Position numbers and translations under genes: made by a program
The notes under the pieces: model-generated
What the model saw: the letters and a program-made list of their open reading frames with translations, nothing else
The model's database searches: none
What the model was told of the DNA's origin: nothing
Part shown: piece by piece, positions 34,492-43,654 of the stretch
How positions within the stretch are numbered: position 1 is the first letter of the stretch
Layout of the letters: each line of letters starts with the position of its first letter
From: Candidatus Heimdallarchaeota archaeon LC_3
GTDB lineage: Archaea; Asgardarchaeota; Heimdallarchaeia; Hodarchaeales; LC-3
DNA length: 44,036 nt
Assembly (NCBI GenBank): GCA_001940645.1
Contig: MDVS01000029.1
Span: 1 to 44,036 of the forward strand
Reading direction: 5' to 3'

Positions 34492-36909
34492 TTGATTTAT
34501 TCTTTCATTTTAGGTAATATTTTTCTTTTAGGAAGTTTCCTATATTATTTGTATTGGCCGGTAAAACAAAATGTACAATCGTTTTATCCTGAAATAGGAT
34601 TAATATTATTTCTAGTATCAATTTTTATATTCCTTTATTCAATAGTCAGGAGTAAAATGAAAAAAAATGAAGTTAAGGGATTATTAGTTAGTCTTTACGT
34701 GTTTATAGTCTGGGTAATTTATCAATTTAGTCTGATTTCTCTTGATATTGTTAAAGAAATAAGAAAGGATGTTGAAATCGATTCGATTACTGGTTTTAAA
34801 TCCCCTACAGTTCATGATATTACAAGGCTTGATATTCCATTTATTGACGTACCAGAACCATTGGAAAATTTATTATTCGATTTATTTGCAATAATACCAG
34901 ATTATTACAACTACTTACTGTTACTAACCGTTTTAAGTATTATTATTAATATGAAAGCTTTACCGGAACTTAGACATTACATCAAAACAAGCTATTCTAA
35001 ATTTAGAACTTTGATTCCTCAAGAGATAAAGATTGCTTTTCTTTTAAGTTCTTTTATTTTTCTTATTGTCTATTTAACCATTTTTATACCATTTTGGTTA
35101 ATCAAATCAATTAATCCTTTCATTTTAAGTATAATTATAATATTATTAATATCTGTTGTACTCAGTTTTTATATTAGTAGATCTAATGGAAAACAAGAAG
35201 CTTTAATTTTTATTTTTAAAATTGTAACTTCTATCTTAATATCGCTATTCTTAATAATTTTATTTTATATTCTTGGAAATCTTAAAATTGACGGATTAGA
35301 GATATTAACTGATATATTTGGAGGATTAAAACTTAAAGGGTTGGATATTTTACTAAGTGCAATATCCTCTCCAGTAATCATTAATATACAATTGTTAATA
35401 ATCTTTATTTTCGCTTTAATGGCTAATTCACTCTTTTTATTATATTTAATAAAAGGAGCTGATCTTAAAATCAAACAATTAATAAATTTTTCTAATTTTT
35501 CTTTTACCATACCTTTTATTGTTGTATTTTTTATTCCTGTCCTATTTTTGGACAATGAAAGCGAATTTATCTTACCTTTATTATTAAGCTTCTTCATATC
35601 TATAGTATTTTTTCTTATTTCAATGAATAATATAATTAATAATCAATATTTCAATATCGATAAAGAAAAATTTTTCATTAAAAGAAATACTTTCTTTCTC
35701 GGATCTTTATTGATCTTAATATTCTCTATTTTAGTCAATGTAGTGAATTTGACTCTATTTTCAAGAATTTTATTATCTGAACCATATTTTTGGCGTTTAC
35801 GGGATCTGATAATTGAAACCCTATTCAGTTCCATGGTATACTTACAAATTGCATTAGGAATTACTATTGTTTACAAAATTCTTAAGTTTGCTAACTTTGC
35901 TTCAGCTGAATATGTCACATTTGGTGCGTACATAGCTATATTGATCGGAGATATTGCGACAAATGAGAGCGTCTGGGGAACAGTTACTGATTTCTTTTCT
36001 CCACCATTTAGTTGGATAATCGATTTTATTATTATAATAATTTTCTCATTTATATTTACTGCATTAATTGCTATATTCTTTGATCAAGTAATGTTTAAAC
36101 GGCTTCGAAAAAAGGAAGCATCACCAGCAACCTTGATGATATCTTCTTTTGCTTTAGGTTTAGCCCTTAGAATGGTCTTTCAACAGATTTTTTCTCCAAC
36201 TCCCTTAACAGTTAGTCCTCATTTCTTAGATTTAAGGAACACCCGGTTGCTTGATGACCAAATTTTGAGAATCCTTTTAATAATTTCAGTGCTTTTGTTC
36301 GCATTTCTCTTTCAAATACTCTTGTATAAATCTCTAACTGGAAAAAAAATGCGTGCTGTTTCTGATAATGAAGATTTAGCAATGATCTCTGGTATAAAAT
36401 CAGAGCGTGTATATTTCTTAGTTTGGATAATTGCTGCTGGATTTGCAGGTGTAGCGGGATTAATTTATACATCATATCCTATTGGTACACCCAAAATTGA
36501 TCCTGGAGTAGGATTTTTACTCCTTTTACCTGCATTTGCTGTAGTGGTGCTTGGAGGTATTGGTAGTTTTGAAGGAGTCGTATTAGCAAGTTTAATTATA
36601 GGATTTACAGAGAATATTGGAGTAATTTTTCTGACACAATTAACTGGCTTGGATATTCAATTTAATATTCCAATTATTTTCTTTGGAGAAAATTTTGAAA
36701 TTTTAAAAGACATTAGTTATACTTTGTCCCATTTATTTACACTTGATTCTTTAGAAGGGTATCTTCTTAATATTGATTCAGTTGGGTTTGTGGTAGAACC
36801 TTCCTTTTCTGCGGTGTATAAAATAGCCTTATCTTATGGCACTCTTATTATAGTTCTTTTAGTAAGACCGTATGGATTATTTGGCGAAAAACCTTCTGGA
36901 GATAGATAA
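34492..36909 (+). CDS. livH: Liv-type ABC permease LivH with a long extra N-terminal membrane domain
   Basis: 805 residues. A LivH permease of normal size is only the last ~370 residues: from about 436, 'LQIALGITIVYKILKFANFASAEYVTFGAY', 'ASPATLMISSFALGLALRM', 'KMRAVSDNEDLAMISGI' (the EAA-like coupling loop), 'AGFAGVAGLIY' and 'GGIGSFEGVVLASLIIGF'. The first ~430 residues are an additional domain of roughly ten hydrophobic helices without recognised motif. TTG start with AGGAG at 34478-34482 (9-nt spacing). The stop is directly followed by the next ATG at 36910. The last 201 bases are duplicated downstream (37477-37677). Confidence 0.88.
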   Translation: MIYSFILGNIFLLGSFLYYLYWPVKQNVQSFYPEIGLILFLVSIFIFLYSIVRSKMKKNEVKGLLVSLYVFIVWVIYQFSLISLDIVKEIRKDVEIDSITGFKSPTVHDITRLDIPFIDVPEPLENLLFDLFAIIPDYYNYLLLLTVLSIIINMKALPELRHYIKTSYSKFRTLIPQEIKIAFLLSSFIFLIVYLTIFIPFWLIKSINPFILSIIIILLISVVLSFYISRSNGKQEALIFIFKIVTSILISLFLIILFYILGNLKIDGLEILTDIFGGLKLKGLDILLSAISSPVIINIQLLIIFIFALMANSLFLLYLIKGADLKIKQLINFSNFSFTIPFIVVFFIPVLFLDNESEFILPLLLSFFISIVFFLISMNNIINNQYFNIDKEKFFIKRNTFFLGSLLILIFSILVNVVNLTLFSRILLSEPYFWRLRDLIIETLFSSMVYLQIALGITIVYKILKFANFASAEYVTFGAYIAILIGDIATNESVWGTVTDFFSPPFSWIIDFIIIIIFSFIFTALIAIFFDQVMFKRLRKKEASPATLMISSFALGLALRMVFQQIFSPTPLTVSPHFLDLRNTRLLDDQILRILLIISVLLFAFLFQILLYKSLTGKKMRAVSDNEDLAMISGIKSERVYFLVWIIAAGFAGVAGLIYTSYPIGTPKIDPGVGFLLLLPAFAVVVLGGIGSFEGVVLASLIIGFTENIGVIFLTQLTGLDIQFNIPIIFFGENFEILKDISYTLSHLFTLDSLEGYLLNIDSVGFVVEPSFSAVYKIALSYGTLIIVLLVRPYGLFGEKPSGDR

Positions 36910-37446
36910 ATGTTAAATGTTGATAAAAAATCAGAAGACGGCTTTCAAGTATTAAGAGATACTGATTTATCGTTAAAAAGAGAGAAAATCTCAGTTATTT
37001 TGATTTTATCAGTTTTTGTTATTGTGATGTGGTTAATCAGCCCAAAAATAGCAACTGAAGGTTTATTGTGGGCCATTATATATGGATTATTAGCACTTTC
37101 TTTGAATTATCAATCAGGACATTCTGGGATAACGAATTTTGGAGTTGTTGGTTTTTTTGCCATAGGTGCTTATGTAACTTCTATTTTATCCCTAATGAAT
37201 TGGCATTGGGCATTAGCATTGTTATTTGGTATGTTAATTTCTGCTCTATTCACATTTATCATTTCTATTCCAACTCTTAGACTTCGTGAAGATTATTTTG
37301 CGATTTTTACTATCACATTCGGTGAAATTATCAGATTAGTATTTCAAGCTGAAGAGTGGTTTGTTTATCCTCCTAATCCTCCAGATGAAAAATTTTATGG
37401 TGGAACAAAAGGATTAGTGGTTGGAAATGAAATAGTAAGAGACATA
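36709..37446 (+). repeat. 738-bp direct repeat, copy A (livH end and livM start)
   Basis: Every base I compared is identical to 37477-38214 (offset 768). It comprises the last 201 bases of livH and the first 537 bases of a livM reading frame. Left boundary: 36708 is A where 37476 is C; right boundary: 37447 is A where 38215 is G. The lack of any divergence means a very recent duplication or an artefact. Confidence 0.95.
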
Positions 37447-37677
37447 AGCACCTATGGCAAAAAAACCAACAACTCCGACATTAGTTATACTTTGTCCCAT
37501 TTATTTACACTTGATTCTTTAGAAGGGTATCTTCTTAATATTGATTCAGTTGGGTTTGTGGTAGAACCTTCCTTTTCTGCGGTGTATAAAATAGCCTTAT
37601 CTTATGGCACTCTTATTATAGTTCTTTTAGTAAGACCGTATGGATTATTTGGCGAAAAACCTTCTGGAGATAGATAA
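36910..37677 (+). pseudogene. Chimeric LivM-LivH ORF created by the duplication
   Basis: A 255-codon frame made of LivM residues 1-179, ten codons from the inverted insert (STYGKKTNNS), and the last 66 residues of LivH, with the LivH stop. All three parts stay in frame. It lacks most of LivM and is unlikely to work as a permease; it is best treated as the junction product of the repeat. Its start directly follows the livH stop and its stop directly precedes the intact livM start at 37678. Confidence 0.85.
37447..37476 (-). repeat. 30-bp inverted copy of livM sequence at the repeat junction
   Basis: These 30 bases are the exact reverse complement of 37141-37170 (and of its duplicate 37909-37938). 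The match extends 5 more bases to the left: ACATA at 37442-37446 equals the complement of 37171-37175. So the join at the left side used 5 bases of microhomology; the right join shows none. Confidence 0.95.
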
Positions 37678-38214
37678 ATGTTAAATGTTGATAAAAAATC
37701 AGAAGACGGCTTTCAAGTATTAAGAGATACTGATTTATCGTTAAAAAGAGAGAAAATCTCAGTTATTTTGATTTTATCAGTTTTTGTTATTGTGATGTGG
37801 TTAATCAGCCCAAAAATAGCAACTGAAGGTTTATTGTGGGCCATTATATATGGATTATTAGCACTTTCTTTGAATTATCAATCAGGACATTCTGGGATAA
37901 CGAATTTTGGAGTTGTTGGTTTTTTTGCCATAGGTGCTTATGTAACTTCTATTTTATCCCTAATGAATTGGCATTGGGCATTAGCATTGTTATTTGGTAT
38001 GTTAATTTCTGCTCTATTCACATTTATCATTTCTATTCCAACTCTTAGACTTCGTGAAGATTATTTTGCGATTTTTACTATCACATTCGGTGAAATTATC
38101 AGATTAGTATTTCAAGCTGAAGAGTGGTTTGTTTATCCTCCTAATCCTCCAGATGAAAAATTTTATGGTGGAACAAAAGGATTAGTGGTTGGAAATGAAA
38201 TAGTAAGAGACATA
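37477..38214 (+). repeat. 738-bp direct repeat, copy B
   Basis: Second, identical copy of 36709-37446. It places a second livH tail (37477-37677) directly before the intact livM-livG gene, restoring the natural livH-end/livM-start junction. Confidence 0.95.
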
Positions 38215-40491
38215 GGTTCAGGAATTTTGGTTGGAATAGCGCTATTGGTAACAGGAATAACGTTTTTTATATTACTTTCAAATTTTTTTACTAAATTTCT
38301 AAAAAGAAAAAATTTTAGCTTATTATTGCTATTTGCCAACATTTTTGTTGGTGGATTTTTTATCTTATTGACACTAGGAGTAATAGGTTCAACATCAGGA
38401 ATGTGGGATTGGACATTAAGCAGCCTGCTTCTTGATACATTTTCTAACTTCAGGTCTTTTCTATTAGATATAAGTGTACCTGAATCTTTTCTATTCAATA
38501 TTTATATACCTAATTGGTTTAACTTTAATTTAGAATTAGGACTCGCAAATATATTTTTAATAGATTCTGTTGAAGCAGATAAAATTTTATTTGTAGCTGT
38601 TTGTGTAATATCTTTAATACTGATGTACTTACTCCTAGAACGTATTTATAATTCACCTCTTGGCAGAATTAATAAGGCCATTCGTGAAGACGACTTAGCT
38701 GTGGAATCGCTAGGTATCAATGTATATAAACAAAGAGTTTTGGCAATGAGTTTTGGAACACTACCTGCAGGATTAGCTGGAGGACTATTTGCCTTCTTCT
38801 TAGGTTCAACTCATCCTCAGGGATTTTTACCAATATTAACATTTTTTGTTTGGACAATGATGGTTGTCGGTGGGTTTGCAAACAATAGAGGAGTTATTGT
38901 TGGAGCATTTGTTTATGGAGCTTCGATTCCGTTAATTGTAAATTTAAAAGATGATATTTCCGCTCTTTTCGGGTCATTAATGAAACCTTTAGCTCCAGAA
39001 GCGGCTGAAGGTCTGATGAATGACTTTGGATTAGATTTATCAACAATTTCCTTTCTGAATATAAAAATCACTTTCATTTTATCAATATTGTTACTTATTG
39101 TATTTGTAATCCTTTCGTATTTCTATGAAAGGAAAAGAAATGAGCGTTTTCTTTCAACAAAGGTTTTTGGCTTAATTTTATTAGTAACTTATCTTCCAAT
39201 TATCCTGAAAGATGTTTTGAACTTTTTAGGATTGAATATTGACATAGTAGATCTTTTTATACTAAACATTGATTATTTTGGTTATTTAATATTTTTAATT
39301 CTATTAGGATTAATTTTTGCTTTTAATTATTATGAAACGAATAAAGGTTCAATGAAATATCTTACATCAATTTTCAGCTTTCTTTTCATCTTCAGTTTCA
39401 TCCCCGTTGTATTATCCAATCTTTTTATATTACCAAAATTAGATTTCGATTTTTTTAGTAATTTGACTGGTATTACTTATGTTAGTTTTTCTGAATTCTT
39501 CATTACTCTAGACCCATTCTTGGCTAGAGATATGACTTTAGGAATTATATTAATACTATTTTTACTTTTTAGACCAGATGGCATAATAAAGGAAAGAAAA
39601 ATAAGAACCACTAGCAGCATGCAAGCATATGAGCTTTATCAGAGGAACAAAAAGAAAATTGAAATTGAAAATGACAAAAGCTCTAGAAGTATTGATTTAC
39701 TTTTTAATGAATCAACAAAAAATCTCCCTGAAAACATTTTAAAAACAGAAAGCTTAAATAAATCTTTTGGTGGAGTATCAGCATTAGATGAAGTAAGTAT
39801 TGCAGTGAAAAAAGGAGTATTATTAGGAATAATTGGGCCTAATGGTTCTGGAAAATCAACATTTTTCAATGTCGTTTCTAGCATCCTAGATCAGGATAGA
39901 GACAATGAAGGGAATGTTACGTTTCTGGATAAGAATATCACAACAAATTCTACACATGATATCGTACAAGAAGGATTAGGAAGAACATTTCAACAAGCTA
40001 GGTTATTTAAAAACATGACTGTATTGGAAAATCTTCTTGTAAGTCCCAGGAATCAAAAAGGGTCAAAATATTTATCTGCTATTCTTGGAAATTGGAAACT
40101 AGAAGAACGAGAACTTCAGCAAAAAGCATTCCAAATTTTAGAATTTCTAAATATTCTTCATATTTGGAATCATAAAACGTCAGAAATTTCTGGTGGTCAA
40201 CAGAAACTTGTTTCTTTGGGTAGATCTTTGATGGGAGAAAATAAATTAATCATGCTAGATGAACCTGTGGCTGGGGTTAATCCTACTTTAGCAAAAACAA
40301 TTTTTGAAAAAATACATTCTTTGCAACAGCAAGAAAAGCAAAACTTTGTTATTATTGAACACAATATGGACGTTCAGTTAACATATTGTGATTATTTATT
40401 TGTATTTAATAAAGGCCAAATTGTTGCTGAAGGAACACCAGAAGAAATTAAAAGTAATCGTGAGGTAATTGAAGCCTATCTAGGTACTTGA
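37678..40491 (+). CDS. livM: LivM permease fused to LivG ATPase
   Basis: 937 residues. The permease part (about 1-645) shows 'AIIYGLLALSLNYQSGHSGITNFG' (LivM core, in two parts), 'GKINKAIREDD'-type coupling loop ('GRINKAIREDDLAVESLGI') and 'GTLPAGLAGGLFAFF'. It carries extra membrane segments (about 180-300 and 465-620). After a linker the LivG ATPase (about 695-937) has Walker A GPNGSGKST (about 720), 'LGRTFQQARLF' Q-loop, signature ISGGQQK, Walker B 'LIMLDEPVAGVNP' and 'VIIEHNMD' H-loop. The livM-livG gene fusion is known in some genomes. ATG at 37678. The first 537 bases are in the direct repeat. Confidence 0.9.
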   Translation: MLNVDKKSEDGFQVLRDTDLSLKREKISVILILSVFVIVMWLISPKIATEGLLWAIIYGLLALSLNYQSGHSGITNFGVVGFFAIGAYVTSILSLMNWHWALALLFGMLISALFTFIISIPTLRLREDYFAIFTITFGEIIRLVFQAEEWFVYPPNPPDEKFYGGTKGLVVGNEIVRDIGSGILVGIALLVTGITFFILLSNFFTKFLKRKNFSLLLLFANIFVGGFFILLTLGVIGSTSGMWDWTLSSLLLDTFSNFRSFLLDISVPESFLFNIYIPNWFNFNLELGLANIFLIDSVEADKILFVAVCVISLILMYLLLERIYNSPLGRINKAIREDDLAVESLGINVYKQRVLAMSFGTLPAGLAGGLFAFFLGSTHPQGFLPILTFFVWTMMVVGGFANNRGVIVGAFVYGASIPLIVNLKDDISALFGSLMKPLAPEAAEGLMNDFGLDLSTISFLNIKITFILSILLLIVFVILSYFYERKRNERFLSTKVFGLILLVTYLPIILKDVLNFLGLNIDIVDLFILNIDYFGYLIFLILLGLIFAFNYYETNKGSMKYLTSIFSFLFIFSFIPVVLSNLFILPKLDFDFFSNLTGITYVSFSEFFITLDPFLARDMTLGIILILFLLFRPDGIIKERKIRTTSSMQAYELYQRNKKKIEIENDKSSRSIDLLFNESTKNLPENILKTESLNKSFGGVSALDEVSIAVKKGVLLGIIGPNGSGKSTFFNVVSSILDQDRDNEGNVTFLDKNITTNSTHDIVQEGLGRTFQQARLFKNMTVLENLLVSPRNQKGSKYLSAILGNWKLEERELQQKAFQILEFLNILHIWNHKTSEISGGQQKLVSLGRSLMGENKLIMLDEPVAGVNPTLAKTIFEKIHSLQQQEKQNFVIIEHNMDVQLTYCDYLFVFNKGQIVAEGTPEEIKSNREVIEAYLGT

Positions 40492-40505
40492 AGAGGTATT
40501 TACTT

Positions 40506-41207
40506 ATGTTGACTGTTGATAATGTTGTATCCGGGTATGGTAAGGCTATTATTTGTCAAGGAATCTCGTTAACTGTTGAAGCTGGTGAATTAGTAACCGT
40601 CATTGGACCAAATGGTTCAGGAAAATCTACATTATTAAAAACAATTACTGGTCTAGTAAAAACAATCTCTGGAAGAATATCTTTTAATTCTTCAAATATT
40701 ACAAATTTAAATTCTACTACGCTACCTAAAATTGGTTTAGGTTATGTTCCTCAATTAGATAACGTTTTTTTCAATATGTCAATAATAGAGAACTTAGAAA
40801 TGGGATCTTTACATAATAAAGAAGATTTCGACAAGAATTTAGGAGTTGTACACAGAATTTTTCCCATATTGCAAGAACGGGAAAAAGAAAAAGCAAAAAA
40901 GCTATCAGGCGGTGAACGTCAAATGCTAGCACTTGCAAGAGCATTAGTGGGGGGTCCAAAAATGTTGCTTCTTGATGAACCAACTGCTGCCTTAAGTCCA
41001 GCTCTATCAATAGAAATTCTTGAAATTGTAAAGAAGTTAACAAAAGTAGAAGGTATACCCATTTTGCTTATTGAGCAAAATGCAAGAAAAAGTTTACAGA
41101 TAAGCGATAGAGCCTATATTTTGACGAATGGACAGGTTTTCAGAACTGGAAAAGCAAAAGATATTCTTAGTGACGAAAATATTGGAAAAGCTTTTCTTGG
41201 AGCTTAA
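40506..41207 (+). CDS. livF: Liv-type ABC ATPase LivF
   Basis: 234 residues: Walker A GPNGSGKST, 'LGYVPQLDNVF' Q-loop (LivF-type), signature LSGGERQ, Walker B 'MLLLDEPTAALSP' and 'LLIEQNARKSLQISDRAYIL' around the switch His position, which is Gln here as is usual in LivF ('LIEQN'). Pairs with the LivG half to power import. A frame start at TTG 40488 overlaps the previous stop, but GAGGT (40493-40497) is 8 nt before ATG 40506 and the family N-terminus begins there. Confidence 0.92.
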   Translation: MLTVDNVVSGYGKAIICQGISLTVEAGELVTVIGPNGSGKSTLLKTITGLVKTISGRISFNSSNITNLNSTTLPKIGLGYVPQLDNVFFNMSIIENLEMGSLHNKEDFDKNLGVVHRIFPILQEREKEKAKKLSGGERQMLALARALVGGPKMLLLDEPTAALSPALSIEILEIVKKLTKVEGIPILLIEQNARKSLQISDRAYILTNGQVFRTGKAKDILSDENIGKAFLGA

Positions 41208-41212
41208 AAATT

Positions 41213-41230
41213 CAACTTTTCCTCAAGTTG
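41213..41230 (+). terminator. Weak hairpin after livF
   Basis: CAACTT-TTCCTC-AAGTTG, a 6-base stem 5 bases after the livF stop, followed by a moderately T-rich stretch. It may end the Liv operon; the T-tract is poor, so this is tentative. The rest of the ~280 bases to the next gene shows nothing else. Confidence 0.3.
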
Positions 41231-41491
41231 CATTCTTAATTTTATACTAAAATATCAAATTTCTTTGATAAAAGAAAACAGTTTTCCATGTTCTAAGGAA
41301 AGACTAACTATAGTATATTAAAGTTGTTAAAATCAGGCGTATTTAGAATTTGAAAGGAAAAATGACCAAAAAAAAGAAACTGCTTTTCGAAGTTAAGTAT
41401 TGATAATAATTCAATTAGGAAAAAAAATTTAAAATAAATCTAGTTATTTTCTTAATTTAGAAATTTTACATATTTTAAGGTTGTTAGACAG

Positions 41492-42664
41492 TTGTCACAA
41501 GATTTTATGAGAAATGAAATTGAAGAAATTCCTGATTTGTTATTAAGAGTCAAAAATTCATTTGATAAATATAATGACAAAATAAATTTAAAGGATTTTA
41601 ATGAGATTTGGATTGTTGGTAGTGGAGATAGTCACTGTGCCTCTTTATATGCTGCTTCCTTATTCAATCAGATAGATATTTCTGCAAGAGCATTCACATC
41701 AATGCAATTAAGTAAATTTCATTTTTTCTCTAAAAAAATTAAGCCATGTCTTATAGCTATAAGTGTTTCTGGTAAAACTCCCAGAGTTCTTGAAGGAGTT
41801 AAGAAATTTAAACACCATTATCCTTCACAAACCATTATTGGACTAACTGATAATCCACACTCACCACTTTATCAACAAGCAGATATCAAAATATTAATAG
41901 GAGCTTCACCAGCAGAAACATTGGTTTATGATGAAAATCGAAATTCGGTTGTTAAAGAATATGATGGTTATCAAAATCCCATCCCACAAACAAAAACATA
42001 TTTCATGAATATTATTTGGTTAACATATTTGGCATTTTTCCTTAATGATGATTTGGAAATATTTTACAAACTATATGATGATTTAAATAAAGATTTTGGT
42101 AATTGGATTAAAAACTCCGAACAATGGGTCAATTCCCACTCAATAGCTTTTCCTAGAAAGACTATTTTTGTTGCATCTAATATTTTTAGAAGTTTAGCAC
42201 AATTTGGAGCTTATAAATGGTTTGAATTTACCTATGTAGGTTTAGATCAAGATATAGAAGAGTATGCACATACTCATTACTTTACTACTGAATCCAATAC
42301 CAGTATTATATTTTTCTCACCTATTAAATCCCATTTTTCACGTATAAAAGAAATTTTAGATGGTGCTTTAGTCAACCTAATTAAACCCGAAATCTTCCTC
42401 TTACTTGGAAACGTCTTTGATTCTAAAGATTATCACGAATATAGTAATCAGAACATTTTTCAAGTACCAAATACATTCAAAATTGATAACAAAATTGTTT
42501 TAGAAGTATATAATTATTTTTATCTCATGATTCCTGTTTTTTGGTTTATGTATTATACTGCAAGAAAGCAAGGGTTTGATACTAATCGTTTCAGGGGAGG
42601 AAAGGATGTGGAGAAATATATTATAGGTAGTTTATCGACAATTAGAAAAAGTAAGATCGAATAA
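41492..42664 (+). CDS. SIS-domain sugar-phosphate protein (GlmS isomerase-like, no glutaminase)
   Basis: 390 residues with two SIS lobes as in the isomerase half of GlmS. 'MRNEIEEIPDLLLRV' parallels the GlmS 'M.kEI.EqP' helix; 'IWIVGSGDSHCASLYAASLF' and 'LIAISVSGKTPRVLEGV' are the sugar-phosphate loops of SIS 1; 'VASNIFRSLAQFGAYKWFEF' lies in SIS 2 and leads to 'EEYAHTHYF' (GlmS-like 'EE..HG'). The N-terminal Cys glutaminase domain is absent, so amide nitrogen from Gln cannot be used; a deaminase or aldose-ketose isomerase is possible. Starts at TTG 41492; ATG 41507 is an alternative. Stands alone. Confidence 0.8.
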   Translation: MSQDFMRNEIEEIPDLLLRVKNSFDKYNDKINLKDFNEIWIVGSGDSHCASLYAASLFNQIDISARAFTSMQLSKFHFFSKKIKPCLIAISVSGKTPRVLEGVKKFKHHYPSQTIIGLTDNPHSPLYQQADIKILIGASPAETLVYDENRNSVVKEYDGYQNPIPQTKTYFMNIIWLTYLAFFLNDDLEIFYKLYDDLNKDFGNWIKNSEQWVNSHSIAFPRKTIFVASNIFRSLAQFGAYKWFEFTYVGLDQDIEEYAHTHYFTTESNTSIIFFSPIKSHFSRIKEILDGALVNLIKPEIFLLLGNVFDSKDYHEYSNQNIFQVPNTFKIDNKIVLEVYNYFYLMIPVFWFMYYTARKQGFDTNRFRGGKDVEKYIIGSLSTIRKSKIE

Positions 42665-42679
42665 ACTGTCAATTTATTA

Positions 42680-43492
42680 TCACTTACCTGGTAAACTTAT
42701 TAAATCTTCTTTAATATCAATTAATTTATCTTTTTTCAAGGAATTTATTATTTCATAAATTTTTTCATCAGAAATTTCTAGTTTATTCTTAATTTCTTCA
42801 TAATTTAATTTTTGTATCTTTGTAAGCATTTTCAAGATCTTTCCTCTAAGCTGCCTATTTGATCCTTCAAATTTACTCTGTGAAGTTTTAGGTTTGATTC
42901 CAGTTTTTGTAACAGTTAATTCTAAAGAAGCATAGTCCATAAGAGCATTATGCCAATCCCTTGATCGATTTTTAGGCACTAATTTATGAGCAATCCCTAA
43001 TAACTCTTTTTCAGAAGAGGATTCATTTGCAAATTTTTCAGTTATCAATATTCTTCTAATATTTGTATCTACTGTAGCAATGTCAAGATTAAATGCGAAA
43101 ATTAAAATTGATCTGCTTGAGTAAGATCCAATTCCTTTTAATTTCTTTAAATTTTCTATTGTTTGAGGGAAAAATCCTAACTTACCAATTTTTTGTGCTG
43201 CTTCATGTAACCAGAGAGCTCTCCTATTGTATCCCAAACCCGACCATAGTTTAATAATTTCAGCTGGATCGGCTATAGCTAAAGCTTGAACGGATGGAAA
43301 TTTTCCAATAAATGAATTATATTTATCAATAACACGATTAGCTTGTGTTTGTTGTAACATAAATTCAGATACCATTATTTCATATGGATCAGTAGTCTTT
43401 CTCCAAGGAAAATCTCTTTTATTCTTCTCCCACCAAGAAAAAATTTTTATTTGAAAATGCTCGACATCTTTTTTATTAATATCTAATGACAT
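42680..43492 (-). CDS. mutY: MutY-like adenine DNA glycosylase without iron-sulfur cluster
   Basis: 270 residues of the HhH-GPD family: 'DFPWRKTTDPYEIMVSEFMLQQTQ' opening in two parts (catalytic Glu43), 'LWSGLGYNRRA', HhH 'LKKLKGIGSYSSRSIL' and catalytic Asp142 in 'ATVDTNIRRIL'. These are MutY features: removal of A opposite 8-oxoG. The C-terminal four-Cys [4Fe-4S] loop is absent; there is no Cys in the whole protein. After 'KFEGSNRQLRGKILKML' a ~55-residue winged-helix-like tail replaces the NUDIX-type domain of bacterial MutY. ATG at 43492. Confidence 0.87.
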   Translation of the reverse strand: MSLDINKKDVEHFQIKIFSWWEKNKRDFPWRKTTDPYEIMVSEFMLQQTQANRVIDKYNSFIGKFPSVQALAIADPAEIIKLWSGLGYNRRALWLHEAAQKIGKLGFFPQTIENLKKLKGIGSYSSRSILIFAFNLDIATVDTNIRRILITEKFANESSSEKELLGIAHKLVPKNRSRDWHNALMDYASLELTVTKTGIKPKTSQSKFEGSNRQLRGKILKMLTKIQKLNYEEIKNKLEISDEKIYEIINSLKKDKLIDIKEDLISLPGK

Positions 43493-43654
43493 ATTAGCGG
43501 TATCCTTTGGTAATATTAGTTAAGAAGAGATAGGAAATGCAATTTTGTTTTATATTTTAATGTTGATTATTATTTCAATTGCTATATATGTAATTTATTT
43601 GTGATCACCAATTACCTAATGAAATATTAAATTCTTTAAAATTTGTTCCAAATT

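Noticed and set aside
37068..38048. Two identical 70-codon frames at 37068-37280 and 37836-38048
   Set aside because: They are out-of-frame shadows inside the two copies of livM; their identity only reflects the 738-bp repeat.
36709..38214. Insertion sequence as cause of the duplication
   Set aside because: No transposase, no terminal inverted repeats and no target-site duplication; the 30-bp insert comes from the adjacent livM itself.
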